Shown here in pieces: positions 52,449-60,950 of a stretch of DNA of 64,000 bases. The translations under genes and the position numbers were made by a program. Source of the stretch: Mongoliimonas terrestris (lineage in GTDB: Bacteria > Pseudomonadota > Alphaproteobacteria > Rhizobiales > Pleomorphomonadaceae). The stretch is taken from positions 39,695 through 103,694 of the forward strand of contig NZ_MSIG01000015.1 of the NCBI RefSeq assembly GCF_001927285.1. The letters are read 5' to 3'. Position 1 is the stretch's first letter, and each line of letters begins with the position of its first letter. The notes below the pieces were generated by a model. That model was not told where the DNA came from. It did not search any database and saw only the letters and a program-made list of their open reading frames with translations.

Positions 52449-53990
52449 TCAGGCCTTGTCGAGCGACAGGGCGACGAAGCGCAGGTTCTCGCCGGTGCGC
52501 ACCCGCAGGAGCACGGACTTCCGCCCGGCCTTGCTGGCCGCTTCCAGGTTGCTCTCCACGTCGCGCGGACCGCTGACCTTCTGGCCCGCCACCTCCAGGA
52601 TGATGTCGCCCTGGCGCAGGCCCTTCTCGGCGGCCTTGCCGTCCGGGTCCACCTCGGTGACGACCACGCCCTCGTCGCCGGCACCGGCCGTGGAGGCCGG
52701 GGCGAGCCGGAGGCCGAGGCCCTCGATGCTGGCCGGGGCCGTCTCGGCCGGGCTGAGGGCCGCCTGCTGCTGCTCGCCCGGCAGGGTGCCGAGCTTTACC
52801 GCCACGGTCTGCTTCTCGCCGTCGCGATAGAGCTCCACGTCCACCGTGGTGTCCGGGTCGTAGCCCGCGATGGTGCGGGCGAGGTCGCGGGCGCTGTCCA
52901 CCGGCTCGCCGTTCACCGCCACGATGGCGTCGCCGGCGCGGATGCCGGCCGCCCCGGCCGGGCCGTTCGGCTGCGGCTCGGTGACGAGCGCACCCTTGGC
53001 CTCGGCAAGGCCCAGGCTGTCGGCGAGATCCTGGGTCACCGGCTGGATCTGCACGCCGAGCCAGCCGCGCACCACCTGGCCGTCGTCCATCAGGTCTTCC
53101 ACCACCGCCTTGGCGGTCGCCGCCGGGATGGCGAAGCCGATGCCGACCGAACCGCCCGACGGGGAGTAGATGGCGGTGTTCACGCCGATCACCTCGCCGG
53201 TCAGGTTGAAGGCCGGACCGCCGGAGTTGCCCTTGTTGATGGGGGCGTCGATCTGCAGGAAGTCGTCGTAGGGGCCGGCGCCGATGTCACGGCCGCGGGC
53301 CGACACGATGCCCGCCGTCACCGAACCGCCGAGGCCGAACGGGTTGCCAACGGCCACCACCCAGTCGCCGACGCGGGTCTCCCCGGCGGCGAACTCAACG
53401 AACGGGAAGGTGCGCTCCACGTCCACCTTGACCACCGCGAGGTCGGTCTTGGGGTCGGTGCCGACCACCCGGGCCGGCAGTTCGGTGCCGTCGGTCATCA
53501 CCACGGTGACCTCCTCGGCGCGCTCGACCACATGGTTGTTGGTCACCGCGAAGCCGTCCGCAGTGATGAAGAAGCCGGAGCCCTGGGACTGGGCGAACTG
53601 TTCGCCGCCGCGCGGGCCACGCTGACCCGGCTGGCCGGGCACGCCCGGGCCGCCGGGCTCGCCGAAGCGACGGAAGAACTCGTAGAGCGGATGATCCTCC
53701 GGAATCTCCGGCATGCCGCGGAACTGGCCGCCGGGCGCCTGCGCCGGCTCTGCGCCAGACGCCTTGACGCGGATGGAGACCACCGCCGGCTGCACCCGCT
53801 CCACCACATCGGCGAAGCTCAGCGGCTGCTGGATCTGGTCGGAGATGTTCTGGGCGTTGGCCGCAATGTCCGGGACGAGAAGGGTCTCACCCGCAACGAG
53901 GCCGCCGATGGTGAGGGCGGCCACGCCACCGATCAGCGCCTGCTTCAGGCTGCTCCGGCGACGGTTGGACGAGGTGTGGGGGTTGGTCAT
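52449..53990 (-). CDS. degP: Periplasmic Do-family serine protease DegP
   Basis: This envelope protease/chaperone degrades misfolded periplasmic proteins. The 513-aa protein has a signal/anchor (about 15-38), then the trypsin-like domain with catalytic His 153 (AVTNNHVVE), Asp 183 (TDLAVVKVD) and Ser 256 (NKGNSGGPAF). Two PDZ domains follow (about 290-390 and 415-513). The Gly/Pro-rich loop at 112-130 is the family LA-loop. It lies after ccmH and before a two-component system in the same direction. Confidence 0.96.
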   Translation of the reverse strand: MTNPHTSSNRRRSSLKQALIGGVAALTIGGLVAGETLLVPDIAANAQNISDQIQQPLSFADVVERVQPAVVSIRVKASGAEPAQAPGGQFRGMPEIPEDHPLYEFFRRFGEPGGPGVPGQPGQRGPRGGEQFAQSQGSGFFITADGFAVTNNHVVERAEEVTVVMTDGTELPARVVGTDPKTDLAVVKVDVERTFPFVEFAAGETRVGDWVVAVGNPFGLGGSVTAGIVSARGRDIGAGPYDDFLQIDAPINKGNSGGPAFNLTGEVIGVNTAIYSPSGGSVGIGFAIPAATAKAVVEDLMDDGQVVRGWLGVQIQPVTQDLADSLGLAEAKGALVTEPQPNGPAGAAGIRAGDAIVAVNGEPVDSARDLARTIAGYDPDTTVDVELYRDGEKQTVAVKLGTLPGEQQQAALSPAETAPASIEGLGLRLAPASTAGAGDEGVVVTEVDPDGKAAEKGLRQGDIILEVAGQKVSGPRDVESNLEAASKAGRKSVLLRVRTGENLRFVALSLDKA

Positions 53991-54142
53991 GGGTCGGCTC
54001 ACTCCAAAGCGCTCAGACAGCGTGTCCGCCCCGGATCGTCTTCGCGATCCGTTTAGCCTGGCGGGGCGGCAGCTTCTGTGCCTTGGATATGGCGCCTCAA
54101 TCTTCGCCACAAAGTGTTCGCGGCAATTAAATCTTGGTAAGG

Positions 54143-54700
54143 TCAGGAACGACGCATGTCGTCCTCGGAAAGCACGCGCGCCAGCGCGGCTTCTTCTTCC
54201 GACGTCAGGCGGTTGTCTGCACCCGCCCGGTTCCGCCGGCGCCACGCGGCGAAAGATGCGAACGCCCCGATGGCGAGAAGCACCGGCGCCGCCAGCCACA
54301 GCACCAGGGTATGGCCCTGGAACCGCGGCTTCAGGAGCACGAACTCGCCGTAGCGCGCCACCAGGAAATCGCGCACCGCCGCGTCGGAATCGCCCGCCGA
54401 AAGCCGTTCGCGCACCAGGACGCGGAGGTCCTTGGCAAGCTGCGCGTCGCTGTCGTCGATCGACTGGTTCTGGCAGACCATGCAGCGGATCTCCGTGGAG
54501 AGACTGCGCGCCCGCGCCTCCAGGGCCGGGTCGCTCAGCCGCTCGCTCGGCTGCACGGCGAGCGCCGGTCCGGCAAGGGCCGCAAGCGCGAGTAGGCCGG
54601 CCATAAGCCCTCGGAGGACGCGCCGCCCCGCCCGGTGCGCCCACCCGTTCGCCGCGTCCGTCGTCAGCGAGGAAAACCGTGCCATCCGCCGCGTCCTCAT
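54143..54700 (-). CDS. ccmH: Cytochrome c maturation protein CcmH (CycL)
   Basis: This membrane-anchored thiol protein reduces apocytochrome c cysteines for heme attachment. The 185-aa protein has a signal/TM at about 30-49, the motif STEIRCMVCQNQSIDDSDAQLAKDLR with the redox Cys pair 73 and 76, MFLVARYGEF-like text (FLVARYGEFVLLKP), and a C-terminal TM (LVLWLAAPVLLAIGAF). ATG 54700 overlaps the ccmF stop by four bases (ATGA). Confidence 0.95.
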   Translation of the reverse strand: MRTRRMARFSSLTTDAANGWAHRAGRRVLRGLMAGLLALAALAGPALAVQPSERLSDPALEARARSLSTEIRCMVCQNQSIDDSDAQLAKDLRVLVRERLSAGDSDAAVRDFLVARYGEFVLLKPRFQGHTLVLWLAAPVLLAIGAFASFAAWRRRNRAGADNRLTSEEEAALARVLSEDDMRRS

Positions 54701-56685
54701 TCCGCCGCCACCGGCGCGGCGGACGCCGCGCGGGCCGGTTTCGGCGCGCCGACGCGCAGGCGGCGGTCCGACAGGGAGAGAAGGCCGCCCGCCATCATCA
54801 CCAGCGAGCCGAGCCAGATCAGCGTCACCATCGGCTTGTCGAACATGCGCACCACCAGCTGGTCGGTGCGCTCGCTCTCCTCGCCGAGCGTCACGTAGAG
54901 CTGCGAAAAGCCGTGCGTCACGATGGAGGCCTCCGTGGTCGGCATCTGGCGGGCAGTGTAGAGCCGCTTCGCCGGATCCATCTTGGCCACCACCTCGCCG
55001 TCCTTGCGCGCCGTCATGTGGGCGACAAGCTCGGTGAAGTTCGGTCCGCGCCGGGTCTCCGCGCTGTCGAAGGTCACCTCGTAGCGCCCGATGGTGGCGG
55101 TCTGGCCGGGGGTCATCACCAGGATGTTCTCCACCTGCAGGGTGGAGACGCCGACGATGCCGAGCAGCGTCACCCCGAGGCCCGCATGGGCGACCGCCGT
55201 GCCGAAGGCCGCGCGCGGCAGGCCGGCGAGCCGGCGGAGGCCCGTCGCCAGCCCCGCCTCGCGGAAGCGGGCGCGCGTCACCAGTTCGCTGAACGCGCCG
55301 ACGATCAGCCAGGCGGCAAGGCCGACGCCGAGCGCCGCCAGCACCGGGCCGCCGGAGGTCAGGTAAAAGGCGACGAGCGTCGCCACGATGGCGGCGGCGA
55401 AGGCCACCATCAGCCGCTGCGAAGCCCCGAGGACATCACCGCGCTTCCAGGCCAGATACGGCCCGAACGGCACCGCCATCAGGAGCGGGATCATCATCGG
55501 CCCGAAGGTCAGGTTGAAGAAGGGCGCGCCGACCGAGATCTTCTCCCCCGTCACGCCTTCGAGCGCCAACGGATAGAGCGTGCCGACGAGCACGGTCGCG
55601 CAGGACGCCGTCAGGAGGATGTTGTTGAGGACGAGCGCGCCTTCCCGGCTGACCGGCGCGAACACGCCGCCTTGGGTCAGCTGCGCGGCTCTTGCGGCGA
55701 AGAGTGTCAGGCTGCCGCCGATGAAGACGCAGAGGATCATCAGGATGAAGACGCCGCGCGCCGGGTCGGTGGCGAACGCATGCACGGAGGTAAGCACGCC
55801 GGAACGGACCAGGAAGGTGCCGAGCAGCGACAGCGAGAAGGTCAGGATGGCGAGGAGCACCGTCCAGATCTTCAGCGCGTTGCGCTTCTCCATCACCACC
55901 GCGGAATGGAGGAGCGCGGTGCCGAGGAGCCACGGCATGAAGGAGGCGTTCTCCACCGGGTCCCAGAACCACCAGCCGCCCCAGCCGAGTTCGTAATAGG
56001 CCCAGTAGCTGCCCATGGAGATGCCGGCGGTGAGGAAGATCCAGGCCGCCAGCGTCCACGGCCGCACCCAGCGCGCCCAGGCGGCATCGATCCGCCCCTC
56101 GATCAGCGCCGCGACCGCGAAGGCGAACGAAATCGAGAAGCCCACATAGCCGAGGTAGAGGAGCGGCGGATGGATGGCGAGGCCGATGTCCTGCAGGATC
56201 GGGTTGAGGTCCTGCCCCTCGAACGGCGCCGGGTTCATCCGGATGAAGGGGTTGGACGTCACCAGGATGAACAGCAGGAAGGCCACCGTGATCCAGCCCT
56301 GGACGCCGAGCACGTTGGCCTTGAGGCTCGCCGGCAGATTGCGCCCGAACACCGCCACGGACGCGCCGAAGAGCGCCAGGATCAGCACCCAGAGGAGCAT
56401 GGACCCCTCGTGGTTGCCCCACACGCCGGTCACCTTGTAGAGCATCGGCTTCAGCGAATGGGAGTTCTCGTAGACGTTGGCGACCGAGAAGTCCGAGATC
56501 ACGTAGGCATAGGTGAGCGCCGCGAAGGAGAGCCCGACGAAGGTCAGCTGGGCGAGCGCGATCGGGCCGCCGACCGCCATCAGCGCCGCGTCGTCGCGCC
56601 GGGCGCCGACGATGGGCACCACCGATTGCAGGAGGGCGAGCGCGAGGGCGAGCACCAGCGCGAAATGGCCGATCTCAACGATCAT
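54697..56685 (-). CDS. ccmF: Heme lyase core subunit CcmF (CycK)
   Basis: This polytopic membrane protein takes heme from CcmE and attaches it to apocytochrome c together with CcmH/I. The 662-aa protein has about 14-15 hydrophobic helices. The WWD heme-handling motif is ELGWGGWWFWDPVENASFMPWLLGTALLHS (about 230-260), and there are conserved periplasmic His (VWGNHEGSMLLWVL). It is complete and typical in length. Confidence 0.97.
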   Translation of the reverse strand: MIVEIGHFALVLALALALLQSVVPIVGARRDDAALMAVGGPIALAQLTFVGLSFAALTYAYVISDFSVANVYENSHSLKPMLYKVTGVWGNHEGSMLLWVLILALFGASVAVFGRNLPASLKANVLGVQGWITVAFLLFILVTSNPFIRMNPAPFEGQDLNPILQDIGLAIHPPLLYLGYVGFSISFAFAVAALIEGRIDAAWARWVRPWTLAAWIFLTAGISMGSYWAYYELGWGGWWFWDPVENASFMPWLLGTALLHSAVVMEKRNALKIWTVLLAILTFSLSLLGTFLVRSGVLTSVHAFATDPARGVFILMILCVFIGGSLTLFAARAAQLTQGGVFAPVSREGALVLNNILLTASCATVLVGTLYPLALEGVTGEKISVGAPFFNLTFGPMMIPLLMAVPFGPYLAWKRGDVLGASQRLMVAFAAAIVATLVAFYLTSGGPVLAALGVGLAAWLIVGAFSELVTRARFREAGLATGLRRLAGLPRAAFGTAVAHAGLGVTLLGIVGVSTLQVENILVMTPGQTATIGRYEVTFDSAETRRGPNFTELVAHMTARKDGEVVAKMDPAKRLYTARQMPTTEASIVTHGFSQLYVTLGEESERTDQLVVRMFDKPMVTLIWLGSLVMMAGGLLSLSDRRLRVGAPKPARAASAAPVAAE

Positions 56686-56775
56686 CCTGTCCGTCTCCTC
56701 CCCTTCGGGCTCTTCGGCCCCTCGTCCCCTGCCGTCAGGCCGGCCGGACCGCTTGTCGGCTTTTACCGGTCGCGT

Positions 56776-57288
56776 CTAGTTCGTCAGCTTGGCCGGGTCG
56801 CTGGTCGCCGGCGCCGAAACCGGCGTCGCCGCCGCGGGCTTGCCGGCGCCGTCGCCTTCCCACACGCCCTGCGCCTTCAGGGCGTCCACCACTTCCTTGG
56901 GCATATAGGTCTCGTCGTGCTTGGCGAGCACCGTGTCCGCCCGGAACACGCCGTTCGCGTCGAGCACGCCCTCCGTCACCACGCCCTGCCCTTCCCGGAA
57001 GAGGTCCGGCAGGAGGCCGGTGTAGGTCACCCGCACGTGGTTGACCGTGTCGGTCACCTCGAACGCCACCGTGGTGTCCGCCCCGCGGTTCACCGATCCG
57101 TCCTTCACGAGCCCGCCGAGCCGCAACCGCTGGCCGGGTTCGGCCCCGGCCTCGGCCAGATCCGTCGGCGTCTTGAAGAGCGCGATCTGGCCGGAGAGGC
57201 CATAGAGGGTGAGGCCGACGGCCGCGGACAGCACCACGCCCACCGTGCCGATCAGGGTCAGCCTGCGCGTCTTGCGCGTCATCGCCAT
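56776..57288 (-). CDS. ccmE: Periplasmic heme chaperone CcmE (CycJ)
   Basis: This protein carries heme covalently between the CcmABCD release complex and CcmF. The 170-aa protein has an N-terminal anchor (about 10-30) and an OB-fold. The heme-binding His 124 is in AKHDETYMPKEV. The tail is Ala/Pro-rich. It lies between ccmI and ccmF in the same direction. Confidence 0.95.
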   Translation of the reverse strand: MAMTRKTRRLTLIGTVGVVLSAAVGLTLYGLSGQIALFKTPTDLAEAGAEPGQRLRLGGLVKDGSVNRGADTTVAFEVTDTVNHVRVTYTGLLPDLFREGQGVVTEGVLDANGVFRADTVLAKHDETYMPKEVVDALKAQGVWEGDGAGKPAAATPVSAPATSDPAKLTN

Positions 57289-57404
57289 CGAAGTCGCCTC
57301 GCGGTCTGCCGCAGTCAGAGGGTCGAGTAACCAAGGGTCGAAAGTCAGCGGGTCACATGCGGTCGGTCCGGCGGGCGCCCGTCACGGCGCCCGGCGAACG
57401 GCCC

Positions 57405-58556
57405 TCAGGGTATCAGGCCTACGCTCTTGGCCACGTCCCGGATTTCGGCCAGGACGGTCGGATCTTCCTTGAAGGTCTCTTCGGCCTTTTTGAGGGCGGC
57501 GGACGCGTCATCCGGTCGCTCCATCACCCCATAGGCGCGGATCAGCTGCATCCACCCGGCCGGATCGTTGGGCGCCTCCGCCAACCGGTCGGCGAGCCGC
57601 TGCACCATGCCGTCCACCATGGCGGCCCGCTCCTCCGGCGACATGGCCGCGGCGGCCGCCATCGTGCCGGCGTCCGGACCGGCGGCCATGCGCGGCGGCA
57701 AGGTGGCCGGCTCGGCCGTGTCGGCCGGCTGGCCGAGGGCGGCGAGCGCCTGCCGGCGACTCTCCCGCACCGGCTCCAGCCAGGGCGCGTCCGCCGGCGA
57801 CCGGCGGATGATCTCGTCGTATTCGGCAAGGCTCTCCGCGTTGCGGCCCGACTGCAAGAGCCCGAGCGCCCGGTAGTAGCGCGCCTTCACCCGCTCCGGA
57901 TCGGCCGCCACCGCCGCGTCGAGCGCCGCCTGCGCCTCCTCGGAGACGAGCCCGCCGTTCGCCGCCACCAGGGCCTCGCCGAGGGCCTCGCTCACCGGCG
58001 GGGTCGGCCCCTCCAGGCGGATGATCTCCCGGTAGGCCCGCACCGCATCGTCCAGCCGCCCCAGGCGGCCGTAGATCGGCGCCAGCACGCGCCAGCCTTC
58101 CAGGTTGTTCGGCTCGTTGACGAGATGCGCCTCCACCCGGGCGATCATCTGCTGCACGTCGTTGGGATCCGGCGGCGCGTCGAGGCGCGCCCGCAGCGGC
58201 TGGTCCGGCAGGGTCGGCGAGCCGATGCCGGCGTAGACGCCGAGCGTCACCAGCGGCAGCACCACCATGGCGGCCACCGCCGCCGGCCGCGCCCAGGACC
58301 GCCGGCCGCCGGCCGCCTCCGCCGCCGCGTCGGCGCGGATCAGCCGGCGGGCGATCTCGGCGCGCGCGGCTTCGGCTTCCGCCGCCCCGATCAGGCCGCG
58401 CTCGCGGTCGCGCTCCAGCTCGGCGAGCTGATCCCGGTAGACCGCCTTGTCGTGGGCGCTCGCGGGCGTCGCAGCCCGGTTTCCGCGCGCAAGCGGCACG
58501 ATCACGGCCAGCGTCGCCGCGACGGTCATCAGGGCGAAGACGATCCAGACCAGCAT
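57405..58556 (-). CDS. ccmI: Cytochrome c maturation protein CcmI (CycH)
   Basis: This membrane chaperone binds apocytochrome c and delivers it to CcmFH. The 383-aa protein has TM1 at about 1-22, a short cytoplasmic loop with YRDQLAELERDRERGLIGAAEAEAARAEIARRL, TM2 at about 92-112 and then TPR repeats (LEGWRVLAPIYGRLGRLDDAVRAYREII, ARYYRALGLLQSGRNAESLAEYDEII). It is the first gene of the ccmIEFH run. Confidence 0.93.
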   Translation of the reverse strand: MLVWIVFALMTVAATLAVIVPLARGNRAATPASAHDKAVYRDQLAELERDRERGLIGAAEAEAARAEIARRLIRADAAAEAAGGRRSWARPAAVAAMVVLPLVTLGVYAGIGSPTLPDQPLRARLDAPPDPNDVQQMIARVEAHLVNEPNNLEGWRVLAPIYGRLGRLDDAVRAYREIIRLEGPTPPVSEALGEALVAANGGLVSEEAQAALDAAVAADPERVKARYYRALGLLQSGRNAESLAEYDEIIRRSPADAPWLEPVRESRRQALAALGQPADTAEPATLPPRMAAGPDAGTMAAAAAMSPEERAAMVDGMVQRLADRLAEAPNDPAGWMQLIRAYGVMERPDDASAALKKAEETFKEDPTVLAEIRDVAKSVGLIP

Positions 58557-58694
58557 GAGGGCGACGTCACCTCCGGATTGTCGCGCGGGATCCGGCCGCC
58601 CCGGACACGCGACAGGCCATTTTCTGGCCGTTGCCGTGTCAGATAGGCGAGATCGCGATCATCCTCAATGATATCCGTCAAACCGTCGCAGGTG

Positions 58695-60080
58695 TCACTC
58701 GAAACTCGGCAGCTTCTGGCGGCTGCTGGCGGCGATGTCGCGGCTCTTGCGCACCAGGGCCGTATGCTCCTCGCCGAAGGTGATCTCGCAGAGGCGGAGC
58801 AGCGTTTCGGTCGCCTCGAAGAGGTTCTCGTGCAGCGACCCGTAGGAGGTCCGCAGTTGTTCGATCAGCCGCGCGCCCTGCACCTCCAGCGCGCGCTCCA
58901 CCACCGGCGTCAGCCGGGTCACTGCCTCGTTGAGGGCGAACGCGTCCTTGGACTTGCGCACCGCCATCAGCAGCGACACCGCCCGGATGGCGTCGGAGGC
59001 CTCCGCGCTGCCGGCCCGGATCTCCGCCGTCACCGTCAGCGCCGCGCGGATCAGCGCCACCACCCCTTCCAGATCCTTCAGGATGAAGTCCGACATGGTC
59101 CGCCGCAGCGCGCTCAGCCGGCGGAACCAGACGGTGTCCTCCTCGATCTCCAGCACGCCCGTCAGCGCCCGCACCGCCTCGTGGTAGCGCTTGATCTCGG
59201 CGATCTGCTCCGGCAGGTCCGCCGTCGCGCGCAGCCCCTGGTAGCGCGTCACCGAGCGCTGGACGATGGAGAGCGACACGTCCACGAACACCCGGCCGGG
59301 CGAGCGGCGCACCGCGCTGATGTCCGTGTCGCCCGACAACGCCAGCGCGATCCGGGCGAGCGTCGCCGGCGTCGCCACCCGCGAGGCGCAGGCGACCGCC
59401 GCATAGTCCGCCTCGTTCGGATAGGTCAGCACGAAGGCCGTCGCCTGCTCGATCGCCAGCCGTTCGGCCGCGTCGCCCGGCAGCACCTGCGCGGGCAGCC
59501 GCATCAGCAGCCGCTCCAGGAGCGGCAGGCGCTCGGCGATGGCCATCAGGTCGAAGAGGTCCTTCACCACCTCCTCGCCGCCCACCGCCAGCACGAAGCG
59601 CTGCATCTTCTTGAAGTCGTCGCGCGCCTGGGCGGCCTGGCGCATCAGTTCGCCCAGCACCGCGTCGCGGAGCACGCCGAGGTTTTCGTTGAGTTCGCGC
59701 TCGCTGGAATAGCCGCGCAGCGCGTGCGGGTTCAGCCAGGTGCGGAACAACTCCGGCATGGCCGTCCGCGTCACGTAGGCCCACACCCGGTCGAGCGAGG
59801 CCGCGTTCACCCAGCCGGTCTGGCGCGGCGACAGGTCCTCGCCGATCACGAAGGGGGCAAACGGCGCGAAGAAGCTATCCTTCACCGTGGCGGGGTCGGG
59901 CATCACCGCGCCCGTGCCGTGCACCACCGTGCGGGTGGCGTCGAGGATGAGGCGCGCTTCCCGGTCCGACGCGACGTCGGACTTGGTCTCCAGCGTCCTC
60001 AACAGGAGCGAGCGGGCTGCTGGCGAGAGCCCGTTCAGGTAGTCGACAACCTTGTCTTGGATCGGCCTGCCTTCAGACAT
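58695..60080 (-). CDS. Conserved-looking cytoplasmic protein of unknown function, 461 aa
   Basis: I do not recognise a named domain. The protein is almost entirely helical, without signal peptide or membrane helices. It begins MSEGRPIQDKVVDYLNGLSPAARSLLLRTLE and contains a long run of amphipathic helices with dense Arg/Glu/Leu (for example IKRYHEAVRALTGVLEIEEDTVWFRRLSALRRTMSDFI). It ends with a likely disordered QKLPSFE tail. GGAGA sits 4 nt before ATG 60080, and base composition is like its neighbours, so it is a real gene. It lies between the ccm cluster and a lipoprotein gene, in the same direction as both. Confidence 0.8.
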   Translation of the reverse strand: MSEGRPIQDKVVDYLNGLSPAARSLLLRTLETKSDVASDREARLILDATRTVVHGTGAVMPDPATVKDSFFAPFAPFVIGEDLSPRQTGWVNAASLDRVWAYVTRTAMPELFRTWLNPHALRGYSSERELNENLGVLRDAVLGELMRQAAQARDDFKKMQRFVLAVGGEEVVKDLFDLMAIAERLPLLERLLMRLPAQVLPGDAAERLAIEQATAFVLTYPNEADYAAVACASRVATPATLARIALALSGDTDISAVRRSPGRVFVDVSLSIVQRSVTRYQGLRATADLPEQIAEIKRYHEAVRALTGVLEIEEDTVWFRRLSALRRTMSDFILKDLEGVVALIRAALTVTAEIRAGSAEASDAIRAVSLLMAVRKSKDAFALNEAVTRLTPVVERALEVQGARLIEQLRTSYGSLHENLFEATETLLRLCEITFGEEHTALVRKSRDIAASSRQKLPSFE

Positions 60081-60188
60081 TGTCTCCGCTCGCTTTTTAG
60101 CGATGCGATGGATGAAGGATGGTGAGGCAGAACAGTTACCGAAGCGTGAGCGGCGGCAGCGCTTTCGACAGGGGCATGGGCCGACATG

Positions 60189-60230
60189 AAACGGGGCCGC
60201 CCTGCGCATCGGCGCAGTCCGCGGCCCCGT
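60189..60230 (-). terminator. Terminator-like hairpin after the lipoprotein gene
   Basis: ACGGGGCCGC (60191-60200) pairs with GCGGCCCCGT (60221-60230) around an inner CTGCGC/GCGCAG stem. On the minus strand it ends in GTTTCATG, a weak T-run. Confidence 0.6.
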
Positions 60231-60254
60231 CGGGGTCGATCGTCGCCTGCGGGC

Positions 60255-60296
60255 CTCAGCCCACAGGACGCCCAATGGGCGTTAGCCCACAGGACG
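60255..60296. repeat. Tandem duplication of the lipoprotein gene 3' end
   Basis: AGCCCACAGGACGCC occurs twice within 42 bp, separated by CAATGGGCGTT. One copy is coding (WRPVG-stop) and one is behind the stop codon. CGCCCAATGGGCG between them is a palindrome. Confidence 0.6.
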
Positions 60297-60752
60297 CCAA
60301 GTGCCGTCCGGATTGCGGCAGGCCTGTCCGCGCATGGTCTCCGGGCGGCCGTCGATGTAGACGGTGCTCACGTAGTCGCGGCACTGGGAGTTGTTGACGT
60401 AGTAGGTCGGCCCGGTCTGGACATCGCCGTAGGCGCCGCTCTGCGGGTTCGACCAGCGCTGCGGGGCGCCGGAGTCCAGCGCCTGGACCTGCGAGGCGTA
60501 GTAGTACTGCCGGTCTTGCTCGTCCATGCGGGCGCCGATCTGGTTGCCCAGGAAGCCGCCGATCAGGGCGCCGGCCGCCACCGCCGCCACCTTGCCCGAG
60601 CCGGACCCGAAGGCGGACCCGATCGCCGCGCCGCCGACCGCGCCGGCAAGGGTGCCGAGCGTCGACTTCTGACCCACGGTGGGGTCCGAGGCACAGCCTG
60701 CGAGCGTGGCCCCGACCAGCCCGACCGCCATCATCTTCTTCAGAAACATCAT
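60282..60752 (-). CDS. Glycine-zipper outer-membrane lipoprotein (RT0821/Lpp0805-like)
   Basis: This 156-residue lipoprotein starts MMFLKKMMAVGLVGATLAGC, with lipobox LAGC at about 17-20. A Gly-zipper segment (GTLAGAVGGAAIGSAFGSGSGKVAAVAAGALIGGFLGNQIGARMDEQDRQ) is followed by a C-terminal domain with a Cys pair (NSQCRDYVSTVYIDGRPETMRGQACRNPDGTW). This is the pattern of the RT0821/Lpp0805 surface family, also called 17-kDa-antigen-like. Start 60752 follows GGGAGA. The last codons (CGTCCTGTGGGC) are duplicated just behind the stop codon. Confidence 0.88.
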   Translation of the reverse strand: MMFLKKMMAVGLVGATLAGCASDPTVGQKSTLGTLAGAVGGAAIGSAFGSGSGKVAAVAAGALIGGFLGNQIGARMDEQDRQYYYASQVQALDSGAPQRWSNPQSGAYGDVQTGPTYYVNNSQCRDYVSTVYIDGRPETMRGQACRNPDGTWRPVG

Positions 60753-60950
60753 GTCTCCCGTCTCCGCATCACCACGCCGCCAGAGAGGCGCGCTGCCGTC
60801 GCCATCCGCACGGATCTGGCCCGAACCCGTCGGTTTCATCCCGGTTCCTTGAGACAGGAACATGGCCGAATTGCGAAGTCCAACAGGTCTTCGCGCGGGG
60901 TGCGCCGCCGTCCGTGGCGGAGGATGAGACCGGATAGCCCTAACAGCGGG

